DNA from: Gemmatimonadaceae bacterium
GTDB lineage: Bacteria > Gemmatimonadota > Gemmatimonadetes > Gemmatimonadales > Gemmatimonadaceae
Direction of reading: 5' to 3'
DNA length: 55,541 nt
Assembly (NCBI GenBank): GCA_025362035.1
Contig: JANYIN010000064.1
Span: forward strand, 1-55,541
In this document: positions 34,557 to 41,837 of the stretch, one piece after another
How the letters are laid out: the number at the start of each line of letters is the position of its first letter
Position numbering within the stretch: the first letter of the stretch is position 1
Translations under genes and position numbers: made by a program
Notes under the pieces: model-generated
Database searches by the model: none
What the model was told of the DNA's origin: nothing
The model's input: only the letters and a program-made list of their open reading frames with translations

Positions 34557-35419
34557 CGCCTCTCGGAAATGCGTCAGGCGTCGCGTCGATTCCGCAGCTC
34601 GCGGCGCTCCATGAGCGGGGCGAGCCGATCGTGATGCTTACCGCGTACGACTACCCGTCGGCTCGCATCGCCGAGGCCGGCGGTGTGGACGTGCTGCTCG
34701 TGGGCGATTCCGCAGCGATGACGGTGCTCGGCTACGCGTCCACGCGCGAGATATCGATCGACGAACTGTTGATGCTGACGCGCGCGGTGCGACGAGCAGT
34801 CCGGAAGGTGCCGGTGATCGGGGATCTCTCGTACGGGACGTACGAGTCCAGTGACGAACTCGCGGTGGCGACGGCGCGCCGGTTCGTCACGGAAGCAGGA
34901 TGCGCGGCCGTCAAACTCGAAGGTGCGGGCGAAATGCTGCCGCGGATTCGCGCCATCGTCGCCGCCGGCATTCCGGTCATCGGCCACGTCGGGCTGCTGC
35001 CGCAGTCGGTGCTGACGCCCGACGGCTATCGTGCGCGCGGCCGGGATGTCGAACAGGCGCTGTCCATCATCACGGATGCCCAGGCACTTGAAGCGGCCGG
35101 ATGCGCCGCACTCGTTGTGGAAGCGGTGCCGGCAGATGTGACGGCGGTCATCACCGAGCGGGCGCGAATTCCGGTCATCGGCATCGGAGCCGGTTCGGCG
35201 ACCGGAGGCCAGGTCCTCGTCTTCAATGACCTCCTGGGATTCACCGAAGGCCATGTGCCGCGGTTCGTGAAGCGGTACGCGAGCGCACACACTGATCTCG
35301 TGGCGGCGGTCCGAGCGTGGGCAACGGATGTCCGCGCCCGCCGATTCCCGGCGGGCGAGCAGGCTTATGGAATACCCGTGGACGTACTGGCCGGGCTGCG
35401 CGAGGCGTTGAAGAAGTAG
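34553..35419 (+). CDS. panB: 3-methyl-2-oxobutanoate hydroxymethyltransferase
   Basis: Transfers a hydroxymethyl group from methylene-tetrahydrofolate to ketoisovalerate, making ketopantoate. At 288 residues it has family length, with MLTAYDYPSARIAEAGG, LLVGDSAAMTVLGY (metal-binding Asp), PVIGDLSYGTYE, AVKLEGAG (substrate Lys/Glu), VIGHVGLLPQSV and the loop IGIGAGSATGGQVLVFNDLLG. The start is GTG, overlapping the panC stop. It is the last gene of the pan operon; the convergent kamA gene ends 31 bases beyond its stop, with no terminator hairpin that I can recognise in between. Confidence 0.97.
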   Translation: MTPLGNASGVASIPQLAALHERGEPIVMLTAYDYPSARIAEAGGVDVLLVGDSAAMTVLGYASTREISIDELLMLTRAVRRAVRKVPVIGDLSYGTYESSDELAVATARRFVTEAGCAAVKLEGAGEMLPRIRAIVAAGIPVIGHVGLLPQSVLTPDGYRARGRDVEQALSIITDAQALEAAGCAALVVEAVPADVTAVITERARIPVIGIGAGSATGGQVLVFNDLLGFTEGHVPRFVKRYASAHTDLVAAVRAWATDVRARRFPAGEQAYGIPVDVLAGLREALKK

Positions 35420-35450
35420 CCAGTCGGCGCGCCACCAATGGCCATCGCCC

Positions 35451-36644
35451 TCAACCGCTTGCGGACTTCCGGCTTCTCGCGACCCGCTTTTTCTTCGCCG
35501 CTTTCCCGGCTTCGATTGGAACGACGTCGTGCTCAGCGGCGATGCCAGGCAGCGTCGCGGGTACCGGCTGCCTCGGTTGCTTGTACGTGAACCGTTTGCC
35601 CTCGTAGTTGCGGAAGATCACCTCATCGTCAGTGATCTCTTCGACGTATTCGGGGAGCAGCGGCACCTTCCCGCCGCCGCCCGGTGCGTCGATCACGAAT
35701 TGGGGGACCGCCAGTCCCGACGTCCAACCGCGAAGCGCCTGGATGATCTCCAGCCCCTTCTGCACGGTGGTGCGGAAGTGTTCGCCCCCCGCGACCTGGT
35801 CCGCCATATAGATGTAGTACGGACGCACGCGCGCCTTCAACAACTCGTGCATCAACTTCATCATGATGACCGGGTCGTCGTTGACCCCCTTGAGCAGCAC
35901 GGTCTGGCAACCGAGCGATATACCTGCCTTGCTCAGCCGATCCAGCGCCGCGACGGCCGCCGGCGTCAGTTCGCTCGGATGGTTGAAGTGGGTGTTCATG
36001 AAGATCGGATGGTATTTCTGCACCATCTCGCAGAATTCCGGCGTGACACGTTCCGGCAGGTGCGATGTGATGCGGCTGCCGATCCGAATGATCTCGATAT
36101 GAGAAATGGCTCGCAGGCGCTGGAATATGTACTCCAGTCGGCGATCGCTCAGCATCATCGGATCGCCGCCCGACAGGATCACGTCGCGAATTTCCGTGTG
36201 TCTCGCGAGATACGCGAAGGCTGACTCGTACTCGTTGAGCGAAATCTTTTCCGGATCGCCCACCTTGCGCCGCCGCGTGCAAAACCGGCAGTAACTCGCG
36301 CAGACTGGGCTCACCAGAAAGAGCGCTCGATCGGGGTACCGGTGCGTGATGTTCGGTACCGGCGAATCGCCGTCCTCGTCGAGCGAGTCGATGACGCCGT
36401 CCACCACCTCGAGCTCCTGCACCGTAGGGATGAACTGCTGCCAGTTCGCGTCACCGACTTCCTTGATCTGCGACAGCGATTCCCGTGTAATGCGCATCTG
36501 GAAGTTGTCGAACGCCGGACGCAGCGCCGCGACGTCGATCTCCCGCTCGGCGACCTCGTCGCCCCACCGCTCCGCGACATACGACCGAAGCTGCTCGAGC
36601 GTGCTGATGCTGTCGTTGCGAAGTGTCTTCTGCCAGTCGCTCAT
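35451..36644 (-). CDS. kamA: Lysine 2,3-aminomutase (KamA-family radical SAM enzyme)
   Basis: Radical SAM, PLP-dependent isomerase predicted to make L-beta-lysine from L-lysine. It has 397 residues from ATG 36644 (GGAG ten bases upstream). The cluster motif is C115-x3-C119-x2-C122 in CASYCRFCTRRR. The glycine motif is LSGGDPMML. The two lysine-amine-binding acids of clostridial enzyme (D293, D330) match D282 (YYIYMADQ) and D319 (FVIDAPGGGGK), and K326 is the PLP lysine. Retention of both Asp residues favours lysine over glutamate as substrate. It is longer than EpmB, and no EpmA or efp is nearby. The last ~20 residues are Lys/Arg-rich. The gene lies downstream of two ATP-grasp ligases; no AblB acetyltransferase is seen. 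Confidence 0.93.
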   Translation of the reverse strand: MSDWQKTLRNDSISTLEQLRSYVAERWGDEVAEREIDVAALRPAFDNFQMRITRESLSQIKEVGDANWQQFIPTVQELEVVDGVIDSLDEDGDSPVPNITHRYPDRALFLVSPVCASYCRFCTRRRKVGDPEKISLNEYESAFAYLARHTEIRDVILSGGDPMMLSDRRLEYIFQRLRAISHIEIIRIGSRITSHLPERVTPEFCEMVQKYHPIFMNTHFNHPSELTPAAVAALDRLSKAGISLGCQTVLLKGVNDDPVIMMKLMHELLKARVRPYYIYMADQVAGGEHFRTTVQKGLEIIQALRGWTSGLAVPQFVIDAPGGGGKVPLLPEYVEEITDDEVIFRNYEGKRFTYKQPRQPVPATLPGIAAEHDVVPIEAGKAAKKKRVARSRKSASG

Positions 36645-36826
36645 CGCCTGAGTGCTCCGCCTTCTCGTGTGGTGAGGCGTGTGGTGAGTCTGATGCGCTC
36701 GTCGGCTGGAGCGTAGAAATCGCGCCCGCGCGCCGCTTCGGAGCATCCGCGTGCGCAAAACGCCTGCCTTGGCGCATATGCACCGCGGGACGAGGTCTCG
36801 ACGACGAGGCCAAGTCGCATGTCCGT
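36645..36826 (-). other. 182-base gap between ATP-grasp ligase and kamA
   Basis: No gene here. It contains two tandem copies of the 11-mer CTCACCACACG (minus strand) with period 12 at 36666-36688, starting 22 bases upstream of the kamA ATG. kamA could have its own promoter in this gap or be read from the ligase operon. I see no convincing -10/-35 pair. Confidence 0.45.
36666..36688 (-). repeat. Tandem 11-mer in the kamA leader
   Basis: CTCACCACACG-C-CTCACCACACG on the minus strand, identical copies one helical turn apart (12 bases), between the kamA ribosome site and the upstream ligase gene. It could be a tandem protein-binding site. Confidence 0.5.
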
Positions 36827-37882
36827 CTATGCCTCCCCGGCGGCGAACAGGTCCAACTCGGTGTCGGGCGTCACAATGCCTGACAGTTTCTGTGCCAATT
36901 CCCAGCGGTCTGCGGGCGACGCACCATCCCGAGCACGCTGCAGCCCGAGTTCGCAGATTCGACGCACCAGCGAGCCGTACTCGATGCCCGTCACCCGCGC
37001 CATGCGCGCAAGTCCGGCGTCCGGCGCGATGTCCGGATTGGCGTTCACTTCCAGGATCCATGGCCGGCCGCGCTCATCGATGCGCATGTCCACACGACCG
37101 TACCCGGAGCCGCCCACGATGCGCCACGCCGCGACGGCGATCCGGCGAAGCTGCGACGCCACACTGGCCGGTAGACGTGCAGGACACCGCGGCGCCGAAC
37201 CGAGATCCTCAACGCCACCCTCCTCCCACTTGGAACGGTACGTCACAATGCGCCACATGCCCTTCGGCATGCGCGCGAAGTCGATTTCGGAAATGGGCAG
37301 TACCGCGTCGCCAAGTATGCCGACGTTCACCTCCCTTCCGTCAACGTACCGTTGTACGAGTACCTCGTCCCACCGTTCCAGCATGGCGCCGACCCGCTCC
37401 GTCAGCGCGCGGGTGGACCGGACCACCGACCGCTGCTCCACCCCAATCGACGCATCTTCCGCGGCGGGTTTGCAGATGGTGGGAAAACCAACGCTGGGAA
37501 TGGCGCCACCGCGGCGCACCACGGCGAACTTGGGCACGGGCAGGCCCGAGCGCTCCAGTGCGGCGTTGACCACATGCTTGCGCAGGCAGATCGACGTCGT
37601 CCAGCTCGAACTCCCCGTGAACGGGATCCCGAGCAGCTCCAGAACGGAAATCACCGGCGGTTCCAGTGTAGCGACGCCGTCGATCGCCTCGCAGAGATTG
37701 AACACGAGATCCACGCGAGCGCGACGGACCTTCTCGATCCACCGGGCGTCCGGCAGCACGGGAAGCCGCACGATCTCGTTGCCCTCGCTCGCCAGCGACG
37801 CTTCGATCGCCGCAACGGTGCCGATGATGAGCTGATCAGGCGCGGCCGCGCCCAGACCGTCGAAGAGAATCGCGATCTTCAT
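36827..37882 (-). CDS. ATP-grasp ligase, D-Ala-D-Ala-ligase-like (second of pair)
   Basis: A 351-residue ATP-grasp enzyme expected to form an amide or peptide bond via an acyl-phosphate. The N-terminal domain starts MKIAILFDGLGAAAP, and the Ddl-type HGxxGE loop is replaced by VFNLCEAIDGVATLEPPV. ATP-grasp elements are GFPTICKPAAEDASIGV (ATP lysine), VLVQRYVDGREVNVGILG and the metal site GYGRVDMRIDERGRPWILEVNANPDI. The residue set differs from true Ddl, and there are no mur or fts neighbours, so cell-wall D-Ala-D-Ala synthesis is unlikely. The start at 37882 overlaps the stop of the first ligase (ATGA); frame further upstream lies inside that gene. It is probably co-expressed with kamA. Confidence 0.88.
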   Translation of the reverse strand: MKIAILFDGLGAAAPDQLIIGTVAAIEASLASEGNEIVRLPVLPDARWIEKVRRARVDLVFNLCEAIDGVATLEPPVISVLELLGIPFTGSSSWTTSICLRKHVVNAALERSGLPVPKFAVVRRGGAIPSVGFPTICKPAAEDASIGVEQRSVVRSTRALTERVGAMLERWDEVLVQRYVDGREVNVGILGDAVLPISEIDFARMPKGMWRIVTYRSKWEEGGVEDLGSAPRCPARLPASVASQLRRIAVAAWRIVGGSGYGRVDMRIDERGRPWILEVNANPDIAPDAGLARMARVTGIEYGSLVRRICELGLQRARDGASPADRWELAQKLSGIVTPDTELDLFAAGEA

Positions 37883-39000
37883 GCGGCGCTCGTGCCGAGC
37901 CGGACCTGCTGGCGGAGAGCCGCTGACTGCAGGCACGCTCCGATGAGTTCGTCGTACGACACGCCCGCCGCGCGCGCGGCCTTCGGCAGACACGAATTAT
38001 CCGCGGGATCGGGCAGGATGCCGGGGAGCGGGTTCACTTCCACGATGTACGCGCGCCCGTCTGCGCCAAGTCGGACGTCCACGCGGGACCAATCGCGGCA
38101 CCCGAGCACCTGATACGCCCGCAGCACGACATCCTCGATCTCGGCGCGGAGCGCAGGACTGAGGTCGGCGGGACACTCGAAGATGTCGAGTGGCGCGTCG
38201 TGCGTGTCCCACAGCCACTTGGCCTCGTAGCCATAAATCGGCAGGGCGCCGGTTGGCAGGGCGGAGAAGTTCATGCCGACGATTGGCAGCACTTGGGCCG
38301 ACGTGCCGTTGCCGAGCACGCCGCACGTGAATTCCGCGCCGGACAGGTAGGCTTCGACCAGCACCGGCTGCGCATATCGCTCGAGCAGCTCACTCACCAC
38401 CGGCTCGAGTGCGTCCGGCGAGGTGATGACGTTGCGCTCCGTGATGCCCTTGGACGATCCCTCGTGCACCGGCTTCGCGAACAACGGCACGCGTGGATGA
38501 CGGAGGATCAACGAGCGGAGTTCCTCGTGCGAGCGGACGAGCCACCAGTCGGCCGTCGGCACGCCTCGCGCTCTCAGGACCTCCTTGGTACGCGCTTTGT
38601 CGAGACACAGCGCCAGCGTGAACGGGTCGCTGCCGGAGTAGGGCACGCCGAAGAACTCACAGATGGCTGGCACGTGCGCTTCGCGATTGGGTCCGCGGAG
38701 GCCCTCGGCGATGTTGAAGACGATGTCGGGCCGCTCAGCGCGAAGGCGCTCCGGGAACTCGTCGGTCGCTTCCAGCGGGATGACGGAGCCGAAGCGCGCG
38801 AGGGCTTTGGCCACTGCGGAAATCGTGGCCGGTGCGTCCCATTCCGCGTACTCGTCGTTCGCCGATGGTGCCGGCGCCACGAGGGTCGCGAGACCGGAGC
38901 CGCTACTGGGCGGCTCCTCGTCGGCGCGCGCCAGCTCGGCAGCCTCTTGGGCGGCGATGGGTTCGGGCTTCTGATTGTACGCGAAACCGATGCGCGTCAT
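37879..39000 (-). CDS. ATP-grasp ligase, D-Ala-D-Ala-ligase-like (first of pair)
   Basis: A 373-residue ATP-grasp enzyme. From ATG 39000 (GGGATGGA just upstream) it reads MTRIGFAYNQKPEP, then an acidic stretch of ~50 residues. Next comes an N-terminal domain with IVFNIAEGLRGPNREAHVP in the place of the Ddl signature. The ATP-grasp core has PLFAKPVHEGSSKGI, VLVEAYLSGAEFTCGVLG and SRVDVRLGADGRAYIVEVNPLPGILP (metal-binding Asp, Glu, Asn). It is only distantly like the following ligase, so the pair probably uses different substrates in sequence. It is the first gene of the minus-strand set that ends in kamA. A 236-base non-coding region with a palindrome lies upstream. Bacterial Ddl-like proteins outside mur clusters often join other small acids or peptides. 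Confidence 0.88.
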   Translation of the reverse strand: MTRIGFAYNQKPEPIAAQEAAELARADEEPPSSGSGLATLVAPAPSANDEYAEWDAPATISAVAKALARFGSVIPLEATDEFPERLRAERPDIVFNIAEGLRGPNREAHVPAICEFFGVPYSGSDPFTLALCLDKARTKEVLRARGVPTADWWLVRSHEELRSLILRHPRVPLFAKPVHEGSSKGITERNVITSPDALEPVVSELLERYAQPVLVEAYLSGAEFTCGVLGNGTSAQVLPIVGMNFSALPTGALPIYGYEAKWLWDTHDAPLDIFECPADLSPALRAEIEDVVLRAYQVLGCRDWSRVDVRLGADGRAYIVEVNPLPGILPDPADNSCLPKAARAAGVSYDELIGACLQSAALRQQVRLGTSAA

Positions 39001-39112
39001 TCCATCCCGGATATGGTCTGCTGCCATGCGGCGCGGGGCCGCTCTTCGCGTAGCGAGTTCACCCAGGCGCCGGTCACCGCGCAACCACGTCCCTTACGCG
39101 GCAATCACAGGC

Positions 39113-39128
39113 CGAGCGCATGCGCTCG
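39113..39128. promoter_or_regulatory. Perfect 16-base palindrome upstream of the ligase operon
   Basis: CGAGCGCATGCGCTCG, fully self-complementary, 113 bases upstream of the first ATP-grasp start inside the only non-coding stretch of the cluster (39001-39236). It fits a dimeric regulator site. A TTGCA/TGCAA inverted pair lies at 39164-39180. No clear promoter boxes were found. Confidence 0.45.
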
Positions 39129-39198
39129 TTCATCGATCAGGAACAGTGCTCGCTGTGGGCAAATTGCACACCACATGCAAACGCCGCCGAAGATAGGT

Positions 39199-39218
39199 TC
39201 GCGCGATTTCTCGCGCAA
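39199..39218 (-). terminator. Small hairpin after thyX
   Basis: On the minus strand TTGCGCGA-GAAA-TCGCGCGAA forms eight pairs (one G-U) with a GNRA-type loop, 18 bases after the thyX stop. No T tract follows. Confidence 0.45.
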
Positions 39219-39236
39219 TGAAAAATTTCGCAACGA

Positions 39237-40013
39237 TCAAACTTTGTGGTAGCTGATGCGCGCCGCTTCGTGCCGATCGTCGGCTTGATAGATCTCGAAG
39301 TCGGAAAAGAAGCCCGGCGCCTCCTCGCGCAGCACGCGCAACACCATGACCGCCAGGCGGCGAATCTCGAGCTCGGCGCCCTCGCTCGAGCGGAGTTCGA
39401 GCATCGTGCGCCACGCGCGCGCGTTGCCGGTCACGACGATCTTGGTCTCCGTGGAGTTCGGGAGAACTCCGCGCGCCGCTTCGCGGGCCATCTTCCGGCG
39501 ATGAACCTTGTCCGCCACCCAACCGTAGCGCTCCATGAGCTGGCCGACCAGGGCGACATACGCAGCCTGCGCTCCCTCGATCTGGGAACGCCACGTGCTT
39601 TCCAACGCCTCGTCCCCCGCGATGGCCGGCGGGACCACGAAGCACGCGACGCTCTCGTCCACGTACCGCTGGGACAGCTGGGAATACGCGAATCCCGCCC
39701 GATGGCGCACGAGTTCGTGGGTGAGCGACCGGCTCACTCCCTCCAGGAGCAGGGAATAGCTGGCGTGTTCGAGAACGCTGCCGTGCCCCTGCTTCTTTAT
39801 GTTCTCGAGGTATTCGCGCGTGGCCCGGCCCGCCGGATTGTGCTGGCTCATGTAGCATAGCCGGCCGGCAAACTCGGCGAGGCGCTCGCCGTCGGTGCTC
39901 TCGCCCTGCCACTGCACGCGAAGATGGTCCGGCGAGCTGAAGGCGGGGCGGGCGAGCACGGTGACCTTCGGCTCGTAGTAGAGACGCGGTGCGGAGGGTG
40001 CGGCTGCGGTCAT
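39237..40013 (-). CDS. thyX: Flavin-dependent thymidylate synthase
   Basis: Methylates dUMP to dTMP using methylene-tetrahydrofolate and FAD/NADPH. It has 258 residues. The ThyX signature is at 103-117, RHRAGFAYSQLSQRY, one residue longer than the classical RHRxxSxxxxSxRY spacing. Other family segments are RLCYMSQHNPAGR, QGHGSVLEHASYSLL, SRSLTHELVRHRAG and NARAWRTMLELRSSEGAELEIR, with the FAD/dUMP-binding Arg residues. No thyA or folA lies nearby. The start at 40013 has no clear ribosome site. The gene stands between the FAD-oxidase gene (71 bases upstream, same strand) and the ligase-kamA set. Confidence 0.95.
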   Translation of the reverse strand: MTAAAPSAPRLYYEPKVTVLARPAFSSPDHLRVQWQGESTDGERLAEFAGRLCYMSQHNPAGRATREYLENIKKQGHGSVLEHASYSLLLEGVSRSLTHELVRHRAGFAYSQLSQRYVDESVACFVVPPAIAGDEALESTWRSQIEGAQAAYVALVGQLMERYGWVADKVHRRKMAREAARGVLPNSTETKIVVTGNARAWRTMLELRSSEGAELEIRRLAVMVLRVLREEAPGFFSDFEIYQADDRHEAARISYHKV

Positions 40014-40084
40014 GACGGTGGCGTGTGGCGGCAGAAGGGAGGGTGCGCAACAAATCTATCGGCTTCGCGCCACGTGCGTAGTCG

Positions 40085-41734
40085 TCAGGACAATGCCGCG
40101 GCAGATGCCTCCGCGAGAAGCTCGAGCCGTGGTCGGGAATAAGCGCGCTCGCGCTCGATCTTCGACAACGCGGCGCGCGCCGCAGCGGGAAGGGGAGGCA
40201 GCGACGGGTCGTACTTGACTCGCTCGATCGATCGCGCCCCGGGGACGGCGATCTTCGAACCTGCGTTGAGAATCCCGTGCTGGTCGAACGCGTGCTTCAC
40301 CGTGGCGAACCGCGCGAGCGCCTCGGCCGTCCATAACTGATGCAACAGTGGAGCGCGCAGCCGCCCGTCGCCGTGCTCACCGGCGATAGTGCCGCCGAGT
40401 GCAGCCGCCAGCGTGGTTACCTCGGCCAACAGCGCGTTCACGCGGTCCGGCCAGTCCGCGAGACGGAGGTCAACCAGCGGGTTTACGTGAACGTGTGCGT
40501 CGCCGGCGTGGCCGAAAATCACGCCACGGATTCCCTGCCGGGCCAGCGCAGCACGCACGCCCCGCACGTATTCCGCGAGCCGGTCCGGCGGAACGCAACC
40601 GTCTTCGATGAACTGCATCGACTTCAGCGACGGGTCGAGTCGGCTGAGAATGGGGCTGGCCGCATGCCTCAGTTCCCACATCGTGTGTTCATTCGATTTG
40701 TCGAGCGCCAGCGACACAGCACTCGCCCCGGCGGCGCGGAAGCTCCGTTCCAGCAAGCGCGCGAGCCGGCTGCACTCCTCTTCAGTCTCGCCCTCTACCT
40801 CGGCAAGCAACACGGCCTCCGCTCCCTCCGACACGGGGACCTTCGCGCCGCCTGCGCGGGCGACATCCAGAAAGGTCCGATCGAGCAACTCGCACGCACT
40901 TGCGCCAGCGTCCGTCGCGGAGCCGGCTGCGACGACGGCGTCCTCCAGCGTGTCGAACGCTCCGAGAACGCTGGCGGTGGCGAGAGCAAGCGGGGTGAGC
41001 TTGAGTTCAATGCCTACGATAACCGCCAGCGTCCCTTCGCTTCCGACCAACAGATCGACGAGGTCGCCACTCTCGGCGAACGCGGCTAGTCCGTAGCCTG
41101 ACGATTCCTTGCGCACGCCTACGTGTCGCGATGGTGCGACTCGCTCGGCGGCGACGAGCCGGGTCGACTCGGCGAGGAAGCGCAAAACCGGCGTGACACT
41201 GGGCGCTGGCGAACCTCGTCTCACCTCGCCGCGAGAGCCGTCGGCGAAGACGCAGTCGAGCGCCTCCACCCAGGGGCGCATCGCGCCATACCGCAACGTG
41301 TGCGCACCCGCCGCGTTGGTGGACGCCATCCCCCCGATAGTACAGTACGCACCGCTCGACGGATCCACCGGAAAGGAAAGCCCGACACGACGGACGTGGC
41401 TCTCCAGGGCGTTCCGAACCGCGCCAGGGCCGCAACGCACCGTTCGACGCGCAACGTCCACGGGCGCAATCGCGTTCAGTCTGCTCACGTCCACGATGAG
41501 GCCGTCTCCGATCGCACCACCGGCCATGCTGCTCCCGGAACCGCGCGGGATGAGCGGAATGCCTTCCTGGCTCGCCCACCGAACAAGGCTGACGACGTCG
41601 TCCGCGTCAGCGGGAACCGCGACGGCACGCGGGATCATCTGTGCGATGCCAGCCGCCTCGCTGTATACGGCGCACGCCGCCGCATCTTCGCGGAAAAGCC
41701 CTCGATAATGACGCGGAGGAGCGTGGATTGTCAT
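40085..41734 (-). CDS. FAD-binding 2-hydroxyacid oxidase/dehydrogenase (GlcD/D-lactate dehydrogenase type)
   Basis: A 549-residue member of the vanillyl-alcohol-oxidase flavoprotein class. The FAD domain has GIPLIPRGSGSSMAGGAIGDG, CTIGGMASTNAAGAHTLRYG and LLVGSEGTLAVIVGIELKL. The C-terminal domain has FGHAGDAHVHVNPL and AGEHGDGRLR, whose His/Gly/Asp form the usual substrate and metal site, then NPGSK-like ILNAGSKI. No [4Fe-4S] CCG domain is attached, so it is the short form (glycolate oxidase GlcD, D-lactate or D-2-hydroxyglutarate dehydrogenase); the exact substrate is not decidable. The start at 41734 (MTIHAPPRHYRG) begins the conserved region; frame further upstream has no support. It is divergent from the squalene synthase gene. 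Confidence 0.9.
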   Translation of the reverse strand: MTIHAPPRHYRGLFREDAAACAVYSEAAGIAQMIPRAVAVPADADDVVSLVRWASQEGIPLIPRGSGSSMAGGAIGDGLIVDVSRLNAIAPVDVARRTVRCGPGAVRNALESHVRRVGLSFPVDPSSGAYCTIGGMASTNAAGAHTLRYGAMRPWVEALDCVFADGSRGEVRRGSPAPSVTPVLRFLAESTRLVAAERVAPSRHVGVRKESSGYGLAAFAESGDLVDLLVGSEGTLAVIVGIELKLTPLALATASVLGAFDTLEDAVVAAGSATDAGASACELLDRTFLDVARAGGAKVPVSEGAEAVLLAEVEGETEEECSRLARLLERSFRAAGASAVSLALDKSNEHTMWELRHAASPILSRLDPSLKSMQFIEDGCVPPDRLAEYVRGVRAALARQGIRGVIFGHAGDAHVHVNPLVDLRLADWPDRVNALLAEVTTLAAALGGTIAGEHGDGRLRAPLLHQLWTAEALARFATVKHAFDQHGILNAGSKIAVPGARSIERVKYDPSLPPLPAAARAALSKIERERAYSRPRLELLAEASAAALS

Positions 41735-41837
41735 TCGGCGAACCGATCGTGCTTGGGAGGTGTAGGTGACCCCTCTGCGATCAACGCGTATCTTTCCTGG
41801 GGTGACGACAAGTCTAATGACGGACGACCGAGGGCGA

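Noticed and set aside
35451-36644. KamA as EF-P lysine modification enzyme EpmB
   Set aside because: Too long, no epmA or efp nearby, and the residues match free-lysine aminomutase.
35451-36644. KamA as part of N-acetyl-beta-lysine osmolyte synthesis
   Set aside because: No AblB-type acetyltransferase gene adjacent; two ATP-grasp ligases instead.
36827-39000. Annotation of the two ligases as cell-wall D-alanine-D-alanine ligases
   Set aside because: The N-terminal Ddl signature is lost in both and no mur/fts genes are present; two copies in tandem would be odd.
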